Assembly: GCA_038529355.1 (NCBI GenBank)
Contig: JBCBDU010000003.1
Location: forward strand, 1-64,000
Source: CALBPI01 sp038529355
GTDB lineage: Bacteria; Pseudomonadota; Gammaproteobacteria; Steroidobacterales; Woeseiaceae
Reading direction: 5' to 3'
Length of the DNA: 64,000 nucleotides
Of this stretch, positions 8,345 through 17,056 are shown one piece after another (the first letter of the stretch is position 1; every line of letters starts with the position of its first letter). The position numbers and the translations under genes were made by a program. The notes beneath the pieces are model-generated. The model did not search any database, was not told where the DNA came from, and saw only the letters and a program-made list of their open reading frames with translations.

Positions 8345-8457
8345 CGAGTGCAGACAGTACTCGCCCGTTTCTCCTCCCTGGACGGGCAATCAATCGGGTT
8401 CCCCCAAGACCCCTTTGATCATTCACCCCGACCCTGATGGTGTCGGGGTTTTTTTGG
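8345..8457 (+). ncRNA. ErsA/Spot 42-position small RNA
   Basis: A predicted RNA of about 110 nt between polA and engB, the locus of Spot 42 (spf) in enterics and ErsA in Pseudomonas. It starts just after a sigma-E type promoter. Its first hairpin is GCCCGT (8363-8368) paired with ACGGGC (8382-8387), and it exposes a loop containing TCTCCTCCCT, which is complementary to Shine-Dalgarno sequences. A C-rich stretch around 8402-8413 follows, and then a strong terminator. There is no credible open reading frame. This layout fits an Hfq-dependent envelope-stress repressor. The exact 5' end and targets are inferred. Confidence 0.7.
8425..8455 (+). terminator. Rho-independent terminator of the small RNA
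   Basis: CCCCGAC (8426-8432) pairs with GTCGGGG (8442-8448) around a nine-base loop, followed by seven T. It ends the small RNA and any polA read-through. The 87 bases from here to engB hold nothing further that I can support. Confidence 0.9.
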
Positions 8458-8542
8458 ATAATTTTTACCAACAAATTTTCGGTCTACCCAAACATCTGAT
8501 TTGCCTGAGAAAGTCTCTTTTCGTTGCAGCTGTTCGGTGGGG

Positions 8543-9130
8543 TTAGCGAAAATCGAGAAATGCGGCGAGCTGTTCACGCGCCTGCACGGTACCGTCGCGA
8601 TTGAGGGACGAGAATAATTGCACGCTTGCGCGCTCGCCCAGCTCGCGACGTGTCATCTGAAACTGTTTCGCCGCCTGACCGCGCTTCAATTTGTCTGCCT
8701 TCGTCAGCAAAACATGCGTCGGAATCTGCAGCGCCTCGGCAAATTGCAGCATCTGTTCATCGAAATCACCGATGCCACGCCTGACATCTACGATCAAAAA
8801 CATGCCGGTCAAGGATTGACGTTCGGCAAAATACTGCTCCATCAGCGCTTTCCAATGGCGCTGCATGGACTTGGCTACCTTTGCATAGCCATAGCCGGGC
8901 AAATCCACCAGACGCCGCTGATCGGCCAGCGTAAAGAAGTTGATCAGTTGGGTACGACCCGGGGTTTTCGAGATTCTGGCGAACTGCTTGCGATTGACGA
9001 TCGTGTTGATCGCACTGGATTTGCCGGCGTTGGATCGCCCGGCAAAGGCCACTTCGGCGCCGCTGTCGGCGACCAGTTGATCAACACGATTGGCGCTGGT
9101 TAAAAAAGCAGCATCCGGGAACTGAGACAT
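8543..9130 (-). CDS. engB: Ribosome biogenesis GTPase EngB/YsxC
   Basis: TRAFAC-class GTPase needed for late assembly of the large ribosomal subunit; 195 residues is typical. The G1 loop GRSNAGKSS, switch region TPGRTQLINFF, G3 VDLPGYGYA and G4 TKAD are all intact. It is transcribed toward polA and away from cytochrome c4. The neighbouring order polA-sRNA-engB-cc4-dsbA is the same as in Pseudomonas. Its promoter must share the 160-base gap 9131-9290 with cytochrome c4; I see no clear binding site for a regulator in it. Confidence 0.95.
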   Translation of the reverse strand: MSQFPDAAFLTSANRVDQLVADSGAEVAFAGRSNAGKSSAINTIVNRKQFARISKTPGRTQLINFFTLADQRRLVDLPGYGYAKVAKSMQRHWKALMEQYFAERQSLTGMFLIVDVRRGIGDFDEQMLQFAEALQIPTHVLLTKADKLKRGQAAKQFQMTRRELGERASVQLFSSLNRDGTVQAREQLAAFLDFR

Positions 9131-9179
9131 AGGGCACTTTTTGACGCTCCCGAGTACCAGTTTACCGGCGCGGAACGTG

Positions 9180-9185
9180 TATAAT
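9180..9185 (+). promoter_or_regulatory. Possible -10 element for cytochrome c4
   Basis: An exact TATAAT lies about 105 bases before the cytochrome start in the divergent gap. No good -35 hexamer sits at the right distance (TTTACC is only 13 bases away), so the assignment is tentative. Confidence 0.35.
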
Positions 9186-9290
9186 TGAGGGCTTTGTTAC
9201 TCTAGCACGGATGCGACACAGCAAGTTTGCGCGGCCGGTAGCCAACGCGGCTGCCCGCTCACACGTCGCACAAGAATTGAGGATTATACG

Positions 9291-9968
9291 TTGAAAAGTA
9301 AACAGTGGTTAGTCAGAGCATGGTCATCGATGCGCGTTTCGTCAGTCATCAAAGCTGGCAGCGCAGTCGCAATTCTCGCCGTGAGCCCGCTGGCGCTGGC
9401 AGATAGCCTCGTTGATGGTGATGCTGACGCCGGCAAAGCGAAGTCAACGACCTGTGCAGCCTGCCATGGTGGCGATGGCAATAGCCTGAATCCGCAGTGG
9501 CCGAGTCTTGCTGGTCAGCACGCAAATTACATCGTGCAACAGCTTGAGTACTTCAAAGGCGGCACCCGCAACAACGTATTGATGAACTCACAGGCGGCCG
9601 GCCTGTCCGAGCAGGACATGAAGGACCTTGCTGTCTACTTCGAGAGCCAGGACAGCGTCGTTCGCGAAGTGGTAAACCCAGATAGCATCGATATCGGCAA
9701 ACGCCTGTATCGCGGTGGCGACACAGAGCGCGGGTTGCCGGCATGCATTGCGTGTCACGGCCCGACCGGCAGCGGTAACCCTGGCGTGCCGTACCCGTCG
9801 ATTGGCGGCCAGCATGCGACCTACACTGCCTCAAGCTTGCGTGAGTACGCTGCAGACGATGAAAAACGCAGTAACACTGAAACGCAGAACATCATGACGG
9901 CAATCGCACTGAAGCTCGAGCCGAACGAAATCGAAGCGCTGGCGTCATACCTTCAGGGTCTGAACTAG
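9291..9968 (+). CDS. cc4: Dihaem cytochrome c4
   Basis: Periplasmic dihaem electron carrier feeding terminal oxidases. It has two tandem class I cytochrome domains with CAACH and CIACH haem sites; the first is followed by GGDGNS and WPSLAGQHANYI, and the second by PSIGGQHATYT, the typical duplicated pattern. A signal peptide ends at ALA. The chosen start is TTG at 9291, which has a GAGG eight bases upstream; an in-frame ATG at 9330 would give a shorter but still functional signal peptide. The total length of 225 residues is normal. The dsbA gene follows 22 bases later, as in pseudomonads. Confidence 0.93.
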   Translation: MKSKQWLVRAWSSMRVSSVIKAGSAVAILAVSPLALADSLVDGDADAGKAKSTTCAACHGGDGNSLNPQWPSLAGQHANYIVQQLEYFKGGTRNNVLMNSQAAGLSEQDMKDLAVYFESQDSVVREVVNPDSIDIGKRLYRGGDTERGLPACIACHGPTGSGNPGVPYPSIGGQHATYTASSLREYAADDEKRSNTETQNIMTAIALKLEPNEIEALASYLQGLN

Positions 9969-9990
9969 AATTTCTCTCGGAGTGGCGAAC

Positions 9991-10830
9991 ATGTACACAC
10001 GACTCGTACCGACTTTAGCCGCCAGCGCACTACTCGTCGCATGCGGCAGCAAAGAAGAACCAGCGGCAATCGCGGCGCAATCGGCTGCTGATGAGCCGGC
10101 TGCAACCGCGCCAGCAACACCGCCGACGCAAGCGGAACCCGCGGCCGACGAGGCGCTGGCCGCCGTCGAAGAATCTGATGGCAGCTTTGACGCTGAGGAA
10201 GTAGCCAAAGAGGGCTCTTTGCGTATGGCACAAAACAACGCAGAGGCAGCGCCTCAGCGGTTCAAGGAAGGCGTGCACTACAAGCGCTTCCGCCCGGTCA
10301 AGCCGACCATTGGTGGCGGCGAGCAAATCGAAGTCGCCGAAGTGTTCTGGTACGGCTGCAATCACTGCTTCAACCTGGAGCCGACACTGGACGCCTGGTC
10401 AGCCGATCTGCCCGCTGACGTCAACTTCGTCAAGATGCCGGCCGTGTGGAACCCGACCGTCGAGACTCACGCGCAGTTCTTCTATACCGTCGAAGCACTG
10501 GCCGGTGAAGGCTCGCTGAAAGACAAGGACGCCGTCCATCAGGCGTTCTTCGACACGATTCACGTCGATCGCAAACCGGTCTACCGCAAGGAGGCGCTGC
10601 GTGCGTTCATCGAAGACTATGACGTGACAGCGGAGCAATTCGACAAGGCGTGGGATTCGTTTGAAGTGAACACACGAATGCGTCAGGCGAAGTCATTGAA
10701 CCGTGCCTATAACATCGCAAGCGTGCCGACGCTGGTTGTGAACGGCAAATACGTCACCGACGAGACCATGGCCGGCGGCAAATCGCAGCTGGTTGCTGTC
10801 ATTGACGAGTTGATCGCCAGCGAGCGTTAG
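9991..10830 (+). CDS. dsbA: DsbA-family thiol:disulfide oxidoreductase, lipoprotein form
   Basis: Introduces disulfide bonds into exported proteins. The C-terminal two thirds is a DsbA thioredoxin fold with active site C123-N-H-C126 in FWYGCNHC and cis-proline loop SVPTLVVNG. Unlike usual DsbA (about 210 residues, CPHC, soluble), this one has a lipobox (LVAC) and an Ala/Pro/Glu-rich linker of roughly 70 residues, which would tether it to a membrane. The ATG at 9991 is preferred because CGGAG lies eight bases upstream; a GTG at 9982 sits on that site. It is probably co-transcribed with cytochrome c4. Confidence 0.88.
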   Translation: MYTRLVPTLAASALLVACGSKEEPAAIAAQSAADEPAATAPATPPTQAEPAADEALAAVEESDGSFDAEEVAKEGSLRMAQNNAEAAPQRFKEGVHYKRFRPVKPTIGGGEQIEVAEVFWYGCNHCFNLEPTLDAWSADLPADVNFVKMPAVWNPTVETHAQFFYTVEALAGEGSLKDKDAVHQAFFDTIHVDRKPVYRKEALRAFIEDYDVTAEQFDKAWDSFEVNTRMRQAKSLNRAYNIASVPTLVVNGKYVTDETMAGGKSQLVAVIDELIASER

Positions 10831-10856
10831 GCAAGCAAGACAATCGTCCGCAAGAA

Positions 10857-10892
10857 CGGCGCACACCATCACGGTGTGTGCCGTTTTTTTTT
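10857..10892 (+). terminator. Terminator of the cytochrome c4-dsbA operon
   Basis: An 11-pair stem (10857-10867 with 10873-10883, one G-T pair) is followed by nine T. It lies 26 bases after the dsbA stop. Confidence 0.92.
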
Positions 10893-11221
10893 GCTTGGGT
10901 TAAACGCCTTCCACGCGGCACAACCGCAGCGGCTCACGCACTCGCCTACTGCCGCGACTTAAGGATTGTGGCCGGAATGCAACAAGCTCTGGAAGTATCA
11001 ACGCCAACTGCCGGGATTCGCTAAAAATTGCTGGGAAGACGTTCCTGAAGCTGCCACTTGCGCGTGTGGGCGGTACGCAACAGCGAGCCGAAATGGTTAA
11101 CGTTCGCCGTTTACTATTTGCTAACATATGCGCACCGCGAGTTGTGGCCAGATGTAACAGTACGGTCACACACCAACCTTAGTCTTCCATCATCATAATT
11201 AAGACCCTGCAGGGGGAACCC
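10893..11221. other. Gene-free leader of the TonB receptor
   Basis: About 330 bases without a credible gene; the minus-strand frame across it has no family features. It must hold the receptor promoter, but I found no confident -10/-35 pair or operator. AGGGGGAA at 11211-11218 is the ribosome site for the GTG start at 11222. Confidence 0.5.
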
Positions 11222-14200
11222 GTGAAAACTTCAATTTTTTCTCACTCTCTACGGTGCACCATGGGCTATGTCCTGGCGTGTTTTGCCGTAACAGCCATGC
11301 TTTCCAGCGTGCCCGTACAGGCGCAGGAAACCACCGGTTCCGTGCGCGGCGTTGTCACCAACGCGGCCAGCGATCCGGTTGACGGCGCCACCGTCACCAT
11401 CAGAAGCCTCGCAACCGGCTTGACGCGCAGCACGACTACAGACGACAACGGTCTGTATTTCGTTCGCCAGCTTCCCGCGGGCGTCAGCTACGAGGTAACG
11501 GTCTCGTCCGAGCAGGGCAACGCGTCCACTGAAAGCCTCGCACTGGCCGTAGGTCAACAGGCGCAGTTGAATTATCGCCTGAGCGCCATGGAAGAGGTGG
11601 TCGTACTGGGCTCGGCACCAGTCGTCGCTGAAACAGCCATTGGTCCGACGGCGGTGTTTGATCTGGATACGATTCAGAGCTCGCCGGCCATTAACCGGAA
11701 CATCAACGACATCATTGGTCAGGATCCGCGTATCTACATTGACCAATCGAGCAATGCTGATTCGATCCAGTGTAATGGCGCCAATCCGCGCTTCAACAGC
11801 CTGACGATCGACGGTATTCGCCTGAACGACGGGTTCGGCCTGAACTCGAACGGCTACCCGACACAGCGTATGCCGTTCCCGTTCGACGCGGTTTCCGGTA
11901 TCGCCGTTGAGCTAGCGCCGATGAGTGTGATCTACGGCGGATTCTCGGCTTGTAACATCAACGCAGTCACAAAATCGGGCAGCAACGAGCTGTTCGGTTC
12001 GGTCTTCATCGACTTCACCGGCGACTCTTTCCAGGGCGACTCACTGGAAGACGACGACCTGCAGATTCCGGACTACAGCGAAACCCGCTACGGCTTCGAG
12101 CTGGGCGGCGCACTAATTCAGGACAAGTTGTTCTTCTACGGTGCCTACGAGCGTTACGACGGTGTTGACTTCAACAACCGTGGCGCCATCGGCAGCGGAG
12201 CAGTCAACGAAGTACTGGTCACTCAGGCGCAACTCGACGAGATCGCACAGATCTCGCGTGATGTTTACGGCTTTGATCCGGGCACCAGCGCACCGGGTAC
12301 CTTCGATTTTGAAGATGAAAAATACATCGCCAAGCTCGACTGGTATGCCAGCGACACGCAACGCGTTGCGTTCACCTACATGTATAACGACTCGTTCAAC
12401 GCAACCGCGTCAGACGGTGAGAACATCGAATTTGAATTCTCCGATCACTTTTACAACCGTGGCGCGGAATTGAACTCGGCTATCGTCAGCCTCTACTCTG
12501 ACTGGACACCGAACTTCTCAACCGAGCTGCGTATCTCACGCAGTGACGTCGATTTCCTGCAAGAGCCACGGGCAGGCGATCAGTTTGGTGAGATTCGTGT
12601 TGAACTCGACGACGTTGACGTCTATCTGGGCGGCGATGACAGCCGTCACGCCAACGCATTGAACTACACGATTGACCAGTTGGTCGCTCGTGGACGCTAC
12701 CAGCTTGGCGACCACACGATCACCGGTGGTTTCGAGCGCGAAGCGTACGACATCTTCAACCTGTTCTATCAGCACGTTGATACAGAAATCCGCTTTGACG
12801 GCATTGAGAACTTCCGCAACGGTATCGCCGACCGCGTTTACTACGGTAACGCGTTCAGCAACAACGAAGCCGATATCGCTGAAGCGTTCGAATACGCGAT
12901 CAACTACTTCTTCATTCAGGATGAGTGGCAAGTTAACGACCGTCTGGCACTGACCTACGGTTTGCGCTACGACTACTACACAACGGATGACGCGCCTAAC
13001 CTCAACACCGATTTCGAAGCCAGCTACGGCTTTGGCAACAATGCAACGCTTGACGGCCGCGACCTGCTGCAACCGCGCTTCGGAGTCAGCTACGACTTCT
13101 CGGATACGCTCAGCTTCCGAGGTGGTATTGGCCTGTTCTCGGGCGGTAACCCGAACGTGTGGTTGTCGAACACCTACAGCAACACGTCGACAACGGCCGT
13201 TCAGGCGCGCATCGACGGCGTGAACCTGTTTGAGCAGACGTACGTGAACTGCGAAGCCGGCGTGCCGGTGGAAGGCCCTGGTTACTGTGTACCGCAAAAC
13301 ATTGCGGACGTGGTTGCGGCCGGCGACGGCAGCAACTTCGAGATCAACTTCCTGGATCCGGATTTCGAAATCCCAAGCGAGTGGAAGTTTACCGCCGGTT
13401 TGACCTGGCTTGCGCCGCGCGACTGGACCTTGACTGCTGACGCGCAGATCACCCGTGGTAATGACACGGCGATCTTCAAGCGCGCTGACCTGGAACAGAA
13501 CGGCGTCAACGCTGACGGCTACCCGATTTACGAAAGTGTCCGCGAAGCGGCCTTCGTATTGACGAACGCCAGCAACGGTAACGAATCCGAATCGATCTCA
13601 TTCGGTGCCTTCAAAAGCTTCGAAAACGGCCTTGATCTGCGCGTAGGCTATGCTTGGACGCAGGCGGAAGACGTCAACCCGATGACATCATCGGTCGCGT
13701 TCTCCAACTACATCAACCGCGCTTTTGTTGACCCGCAGGCAGAAGACCTCGCACCGTCAAACTGGGCGATCGAGCACCGCATCACGGCCGTGTTGAATTA
13801 CTCACGTAATTTCTTCACAGACTACGAAACGCGCGTGTCTCTGTTCGGTCAGTACAACTCCGGCCTGCCATTCAGCATTACGCTGGACGGCGCCGCCGGC
13901 ACGATCGGCGCGTTCGGCTTTACACCGTTCCTCGACTTCGAGCAAAACGTACTGCCGATCGGCGGCACACGTAACAGCGAAGAAGGCTCGTCATTCAGCA
14001 AGATTGACATGCGCATTTCACAGGAAGTGCCGGGCTTTAGCGCGGAACACCGTGGTAGCGTCTTCTTCGTCATCGACAACCTGACCAACCTGATCAATGA
14101 CGATTGGGGCGTTCTCGAGCAACCGTCATTCCCATACGGTGTGACTGCCGAGCAACTGGCAAACGGTCAGGCGGAACAGCGTAACGGACAGACCTCGCTC

Positions 14201-14236
14201 TGGACGATGCGTTTCGGCTTGCGTTACGAGTTCTAA
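11222..14236 (+). CDS. TonB-dependent receptor, Oar-like
   Basis: An outer-membrane gated channel taking up a large substrate with TonB energy. After the signal peptide (cut near VQAQ) comes a carboxypeptidase-regulatory-like beta domain at about residues 35-110 (GSVRGVVTNAASDPVDGATV). It is followed by a plug domain at about 130-260 (RNINDIIGQDPRI, FNSLTIDGIRLNDGFG, NAVTKSGSNELFGS) and a long barrel ending in the outer-membrane signature FGLRYEF. This is the Oar/OmpA-related group common in Xanthomonadales and myxobacteria. The gene is monocistronic, with a strong terminator. No substrate gene adjoins it, so the ligand (peptide or glycan) is unknown. Confidence 0.9.
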   Translation: MKTSIFSHSLRCTMGYVLACFAVTAMLSSVPVQAQETTGSVRGVVTNAASDPVDGATVTIRSLATGLTRSTTTDDNGLYFVRQLPAGVSYEVTVSSEQGNASTESLALAVGQQAQLNYRLSAMEEVVVLGSAPVVAETAIGPTAVFDLDTIQSSPAINRNINDIIGQDPRIYIDQSSNADSIQCNGANPRFNSLTIDGIRLNDGFGLNSNGYPTQRMPFPFDAVSGIAVELAPMSVIYGGFSACNINAVTKSGSNELFGSVFIDFTGDSFQGDSLEDDDLQIPDYSETRYGFELGGALIQDKLFFYGAYERYDGVDFNNRGAIGSGAVNEVLVTQAQLDEIAQISRDVYGFDPGTSAPGTFDFEDEKYIAKLDWYASDTQRVAFTYMYNDSFNATASDGENIEFEFSDHFYNRGAELNSAIVSLYSDWTPNFSTELRISRSDVDFLQEPRAGDQFGEIRVELDDVDVYLGGDDSRHANALNYTIDQLVARGRYQLGDHTITGGFEREAYDIFNLFYQHVDTEIRFDGIENFRNGIADRVYYGNAFSNNEADIAEAFEYAINYFFIQDEWQVNDRLALTYGLRYDYYTTDDAPNLNTDFEASYGFGNNATLDGRDLLQPRFGVSYDFSDTLSFRGGIGLFSGGNPNVWLSNTYSNTSTTAVQARIDGVNLFEQTYVNCEAGVPVEGPGYCVPQNIADVVAAGDGSNFEINFLDPDFEIPSEWKFTAGLTWLAPRDWTLTADAQITRGNDTAIFKRADLEQNGVNADGYPIYESVREAAFVLTNASNGNESESISFGAFKSFENGLDLRVGYAWTQAEDVNPMTSSVAFSNYINRAFVDPQAEDLAPSNWAIEHRITAVLNYSRNFFTDYETRVSLFGQYNSGLPFSITLDGAAGTIGAFGFTPFLDFEQNVLPIGGTRNSEEGSSFSKIDMRISQEVPGFSAEHRGSVFFVIDNLTNLINDDWGVLEQPSFPYGVTAEQLANGQAEQRNGQTSLWTMRFGLRYEF

Positions 14237-14262
14237 ACGAACCCGTTTCGAAACCTGCAAAG

Positions 14263-14299
14263 GCCTGGTGTAGTTTCGGCTACACCAGGCTTTTTTTTT
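14263..14299 (+). terminator. Terminator of the TonB receptor
   Basis: A perfect 11-bp stem, GCCTGGTGTAG (14263-14273) with CTACACCAGGC (14280-14290), has a six-base TTTCGG loop and is followed by nine T. Confidence 0.95.
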
Positions 14300-14443
14300 G
14301 GCCTGGTTGTAGCGGCAACTGCGACGATCAGCGAAGGCGCGTGCTATCGGCTCCGTGCGTCAGTCTGACGCTGCTGCGAGACCGGGTTGATGAAACAGTA
14401 TTGATGCTTGCGACAACCGGCAACAGCATCGGCGGATGTCCAT

Positions 14444-15589
14444 TCAACCGGATTGTTCTGCGACGATGCGCCAGGCGCCGTCGATGTGTTGCCAATAGAG
14501 TCGATGCATTTTTTCGACCGTCTCTCCGCTAACGGCAACGAGTCGATGCGCGAAGCGGGTGAGGTAAATGCCGTGCTTTGCATCGACCAATAACACTGTC
14601 ATTTGTGCAACGCCGCCGTCCTCGATGGTGCCAGCTTGCAGCGCCGTTTCGCGGAACGTGCGCCACTCCTGATGTGTCATGCCATCGCGCGAAAAATCGC
14701 TCGCATAGTGTCGCAAGTGGCTCTCTGCGACACCGTGGATCCACGTGTCATTCCAATCGGCAACGGCCTTGGTGAACACGGACACCAGCGGCGAGCGCAT
14801 TTGCACCGGGCGCCAGCGCACCTGATCCAGCACCAGCACCGGCGCCTGCCAAGCGCTGAGTGCGCCGGCGAGTACGGCAACGCGATCGTTAGCGAACGCA
14901 AGACAGCCGTCTGTATCACGCGGCGGGCGCACATTGTTGGTCGGATCCATGCCGTGCAACCAGATGCCATCGCCGGTGCGACCGAAATAGCGATCCAACG
15001 CATTCGGGTAGTCCAGCGGCAACGCGTGCGACCCGTACCGCGACGGTAGCCGCGATGTATCCAGCGCACCGGATACAAAAAAAGCGCCGAGTGGCGTGCG
15101 ACGATCACCGCGCCGCTGTTTGTCGACGCCCAACGTGCCGACCGAGAAATAGAACGCATCGACAACCCGCACCTGATCGCCTTCGGATGCCAGCAGCCAG
15201 GCAATGCTGCGCGAGGTATCCGCAACCATCAACTGCTCGACACGATCAGGTAACGCCAGTACGACGTCCGGTAACTGGTTGTCGGCTACCGGTCTGGCGG
15301 CGACGAACCGGCTGCGCGCTTGCGCCCACAACGGTGCCAGCTCGGTGAATGCACGGTTGCCTTCGGTCGCGTAGCCCCCGCGCGCCATGTCAGACAGCTC
15401 GATGCTTAATCGCGCCGTGCGCGAGGTTGCCGGCAGCGCTTGCAAATCATTACGGGCAACGGCCATACGCCCAGACAGCACCTCGTGCATGACGCCCAGC
15501 AGCGCTTCATCATCAGCGTAGGCAGAGCCCGTGCCCACGAGGAGCAAACCAAGCAACGCGTGCGTCGCCAAGACAGGGCCTGAGCGCAT
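14444..15589 (-). CDS. Exported L,D-transpeptidase (YkuD) with SnoaL-like C-terminus
   Basis: A periplasmic cell-wall enzyme of 381 residues. A signal peptide ends near AYA. The YkuD domain, at about residues 120-260, keeps the catalytic pair H212 (WLHGMD) and C229 in DTDGCLAF, the variant seen in YafK/DpaA-like members. The last 110 residues form a SnoaL/NTF2-like domain ending YWQHIDGAWRIVAE, as in Cds6-type proteins. It may cross-link peptidoglycan, or attach or detach proteins; the sequence does not decide. The ATG follows the HD-GYP gene's TAA with no gap and no separate ribosome site, so translation is probably coupled. Confidence 0.82.
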   Translation of the reverse strand: MRSGPVLATHALLGLLLVGTGSAYADDEALLGVMHEVLSGRMAVARNDLQALPATSRTARLSIELSDMARGGYATEGNRAFTELAPLWAQARSRFVAARPVADNQLPDVVLALPDRVEQLMVADTSRSIAWLLASEGDQVRVVDAFYFSVGTLGVDKQRRGDRRTPLGAFFVSGALDTSRLPSRYGSHALPLDYPNALDRYFGRTGDGIWLHGMDPTNNVRPPRDTDGCLAFANDRVAVLAGALSAWQAPVLVLDQVRWRPVQMRSPLVSVFTKAVADWNDTWIHGVAESHLRHYASDFSRDGMTHQEWRTFRETALQAGTIEDGGVAQMTVLLVDAKHGIYLTRFAHRLVAVSGETVEKMHRLYWQHIDGAWRIVAEQSG

Positions 15590-16873
15590 TTACCCGAAGT
15601 GGCGTTTTAGGTCGAGGTCGAATGCGCCGGGCGGATGTCCGCCGACGATCCACAAGGCATTGCGCGCCGCAGCCTCCGCGCTGAAGTGCGACAGATTCAA
15701 CCGACGCGGCGAATCTAACGGCTCTTTTTCAGCGTTGCTGATCACCTGCAGCAGCGGTCGCAGACGGTGTCTTGCGTCCTGCTCACAGACCACGGCAATC
15801 TCGCCGGTATTGAGCTCAACGATGCTGCCGCATGGAAACAAGCCCAGCGCCTGGACGAACTGCTCGACCACGAGCGCGGCGAATTCGATACCAGCGAGGC
15901 GGTTCAACTCACCGATAGCGTCTGCGGTGGAACGCGCCGGTTTGTGACCCGCCGGCGAGATCATTGCGTCAAATGCATCAGCGACCGCGGCAATGGCACC
16001 AAAGGGACTGAGCTGATCGCGCGTCAAGCCATGTGGATAGCCGCTACCGTCCAGGCGTTCGTGATGTTGCGCCACCATTTCCAACACCGGTTCGGAAATT
16101 GCCGGAATCCGCGTTAGCAGATCGAGGCCCAACTTCACATGCCCACGCATCGCCAGACGTTGACGGCCACCAAAAGACTCCGTGCTGTCCTGCAGCGCAC
16201 GATCCATGCGAGACATGCCCACGTCGAGCAGCAAACCACCGCTGGTCAGATCCAGCAGCAACGCTGGCGTCAGGCCGAGATGGCGACCGAGAACGGCAAT
16301 CCAGATCGCCGTGCCGATGCGCCGGTCACCCGGTTCGATTGCTGCCTTCTTCAGACAGGCAAACCACACCATGGCGTCAGGGTTACGCGCAACGCTGTGC
16401 ACAATCGGGCTCACCAATCCGCGGCAATGCTTGGCCTCCACTGCATGCCCGCGGCGCAATGCGCGATCGAACCTGGCGAGACCTTCCAATGCGTGTCGAT
16501 ACGCGGCCGCAGCTTCTTCGTATTCCGTATGCAGTGGCGCATCCACCGGGTAGTCGTGTGGATCTTCGTCTTGCAACAGATCGAGCAGCTGCAACTTGTG
16601 GGTGTTGACGACATTGGTCGCGTCACCGCCAATCGGCTCCGGGTCGCCAGCCCGTCGAGCAGCTGAGGCAACGGTGCTGACAAAGCCGGGGTCCACGTAG
16701 ACGGTGTCGCAATAGCGCGCCAGCAAATCAATTTCGCTGCGGCTCAGAATTTCGAAACCCTGAAACTTGAACGGCGTCTCGTCCCACGGCCGGTCAATCT
16801 CTGCGACATACATGCCAACCTGTAACCGGCTGACATCCATCGTTTGCCAATTTTGCTTCCGTTTCGAATCCAT
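15590..16873 (-). CDS. DUF3391/HD-GYP protein with degenerate metal site
   Basis: An N-terminal DUF3391 segment (about residues 8-70, LQVGMYVAEID) precedes an HD-GYP domain (about 180-370), whose family usually hydrolyses cyclic di-GMP. HHERLDGSGYP (H270, H271, GYP 278-280) and H245 are present. The central HD pair, however, is L216-D217 in GLLLDVGM, the following Lys is M220, and the first conserved His (usually HS.RV) is replaced in GDRRIG. Two or more iron ligands are therefore missing, and it may sense rather than cleave the nucleotide. It is followed without a gap by the L,D-transpeptidase gene. Confidence 0.85.
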   Translation of the reverse strand: MDSKRKQNWQTMDVSRLQVGMYVAEIDRPWDETPFKFQGFEILSRSEIDLLARYCDTVYVDPGFVSTVASAARRAGDPEPIGGDATNVVNTHKLQLLDLLQDEDPHDYPVDAPLHTEYEEAAAAYRHALEGLARFDRALRRGHAVEAKHCRGLVSPIVHSVARNPDAMVWFACLKKAAIEPGDRRIGTAIWIAVLGRHLGLTPALLLDLTSGGLLLDVGMSRMDRALQDSTESFGGRQRLAMRGHVKLGLDLLTRIPAISEPVLEMVAQHHERLDGSGYPHGLTRDQLSPFGAIAAVADAFDAMISPAGHKPARSTADAIGELNRLAGIEFAALVVEQFVQALGLFPCGSIVELNTGEIAVVCEQDARHRLRPLLQVISNAEKEPLDSPRRLNLSHFSAEAAARNALWIVGGHPPGAFDLDLKRHFG

Positions 16874-16916
16874 TTACCTGCCAGCCCACTCGCGTGGCAC
16901 CATTCCATGGTTAACC

Positions 16917-16928
16917 ATCAGAATAGCG
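16917..16928. repeat. 12-bp palindrome in divergent promoter region
   Basis: ATGGTTAACCAT is a perfect palindrome in the AT-rich gap between the HD-GYP gene (16873, leftward) and the FAD oxidoreductase (17057, rightward). TTGTTAA and its inverse TTAACAA also occur in the gap. It could be an operator, but nothing identifies a regulator. Confidence 0.3.
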
Positions 16929-17056
16929 AAATTATTGTTAAACACCAGCAACACGCCCGCATATTGTGCCGGTTTTATATCGGTGATGCTGCGACGCGCA
17001 ACAGGCTTTTGGACAGTTTTCGCCGAACAATTAACAATTTTTAAGTGAGAAGCTAC

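Noticed and set aside
12536..13297. Minus-strand frame inside the TonB receptor gene
   Set aside because: A shadow of the receptor gene, Val/Arg-rich with no domain; the plus strand is clearly coding.
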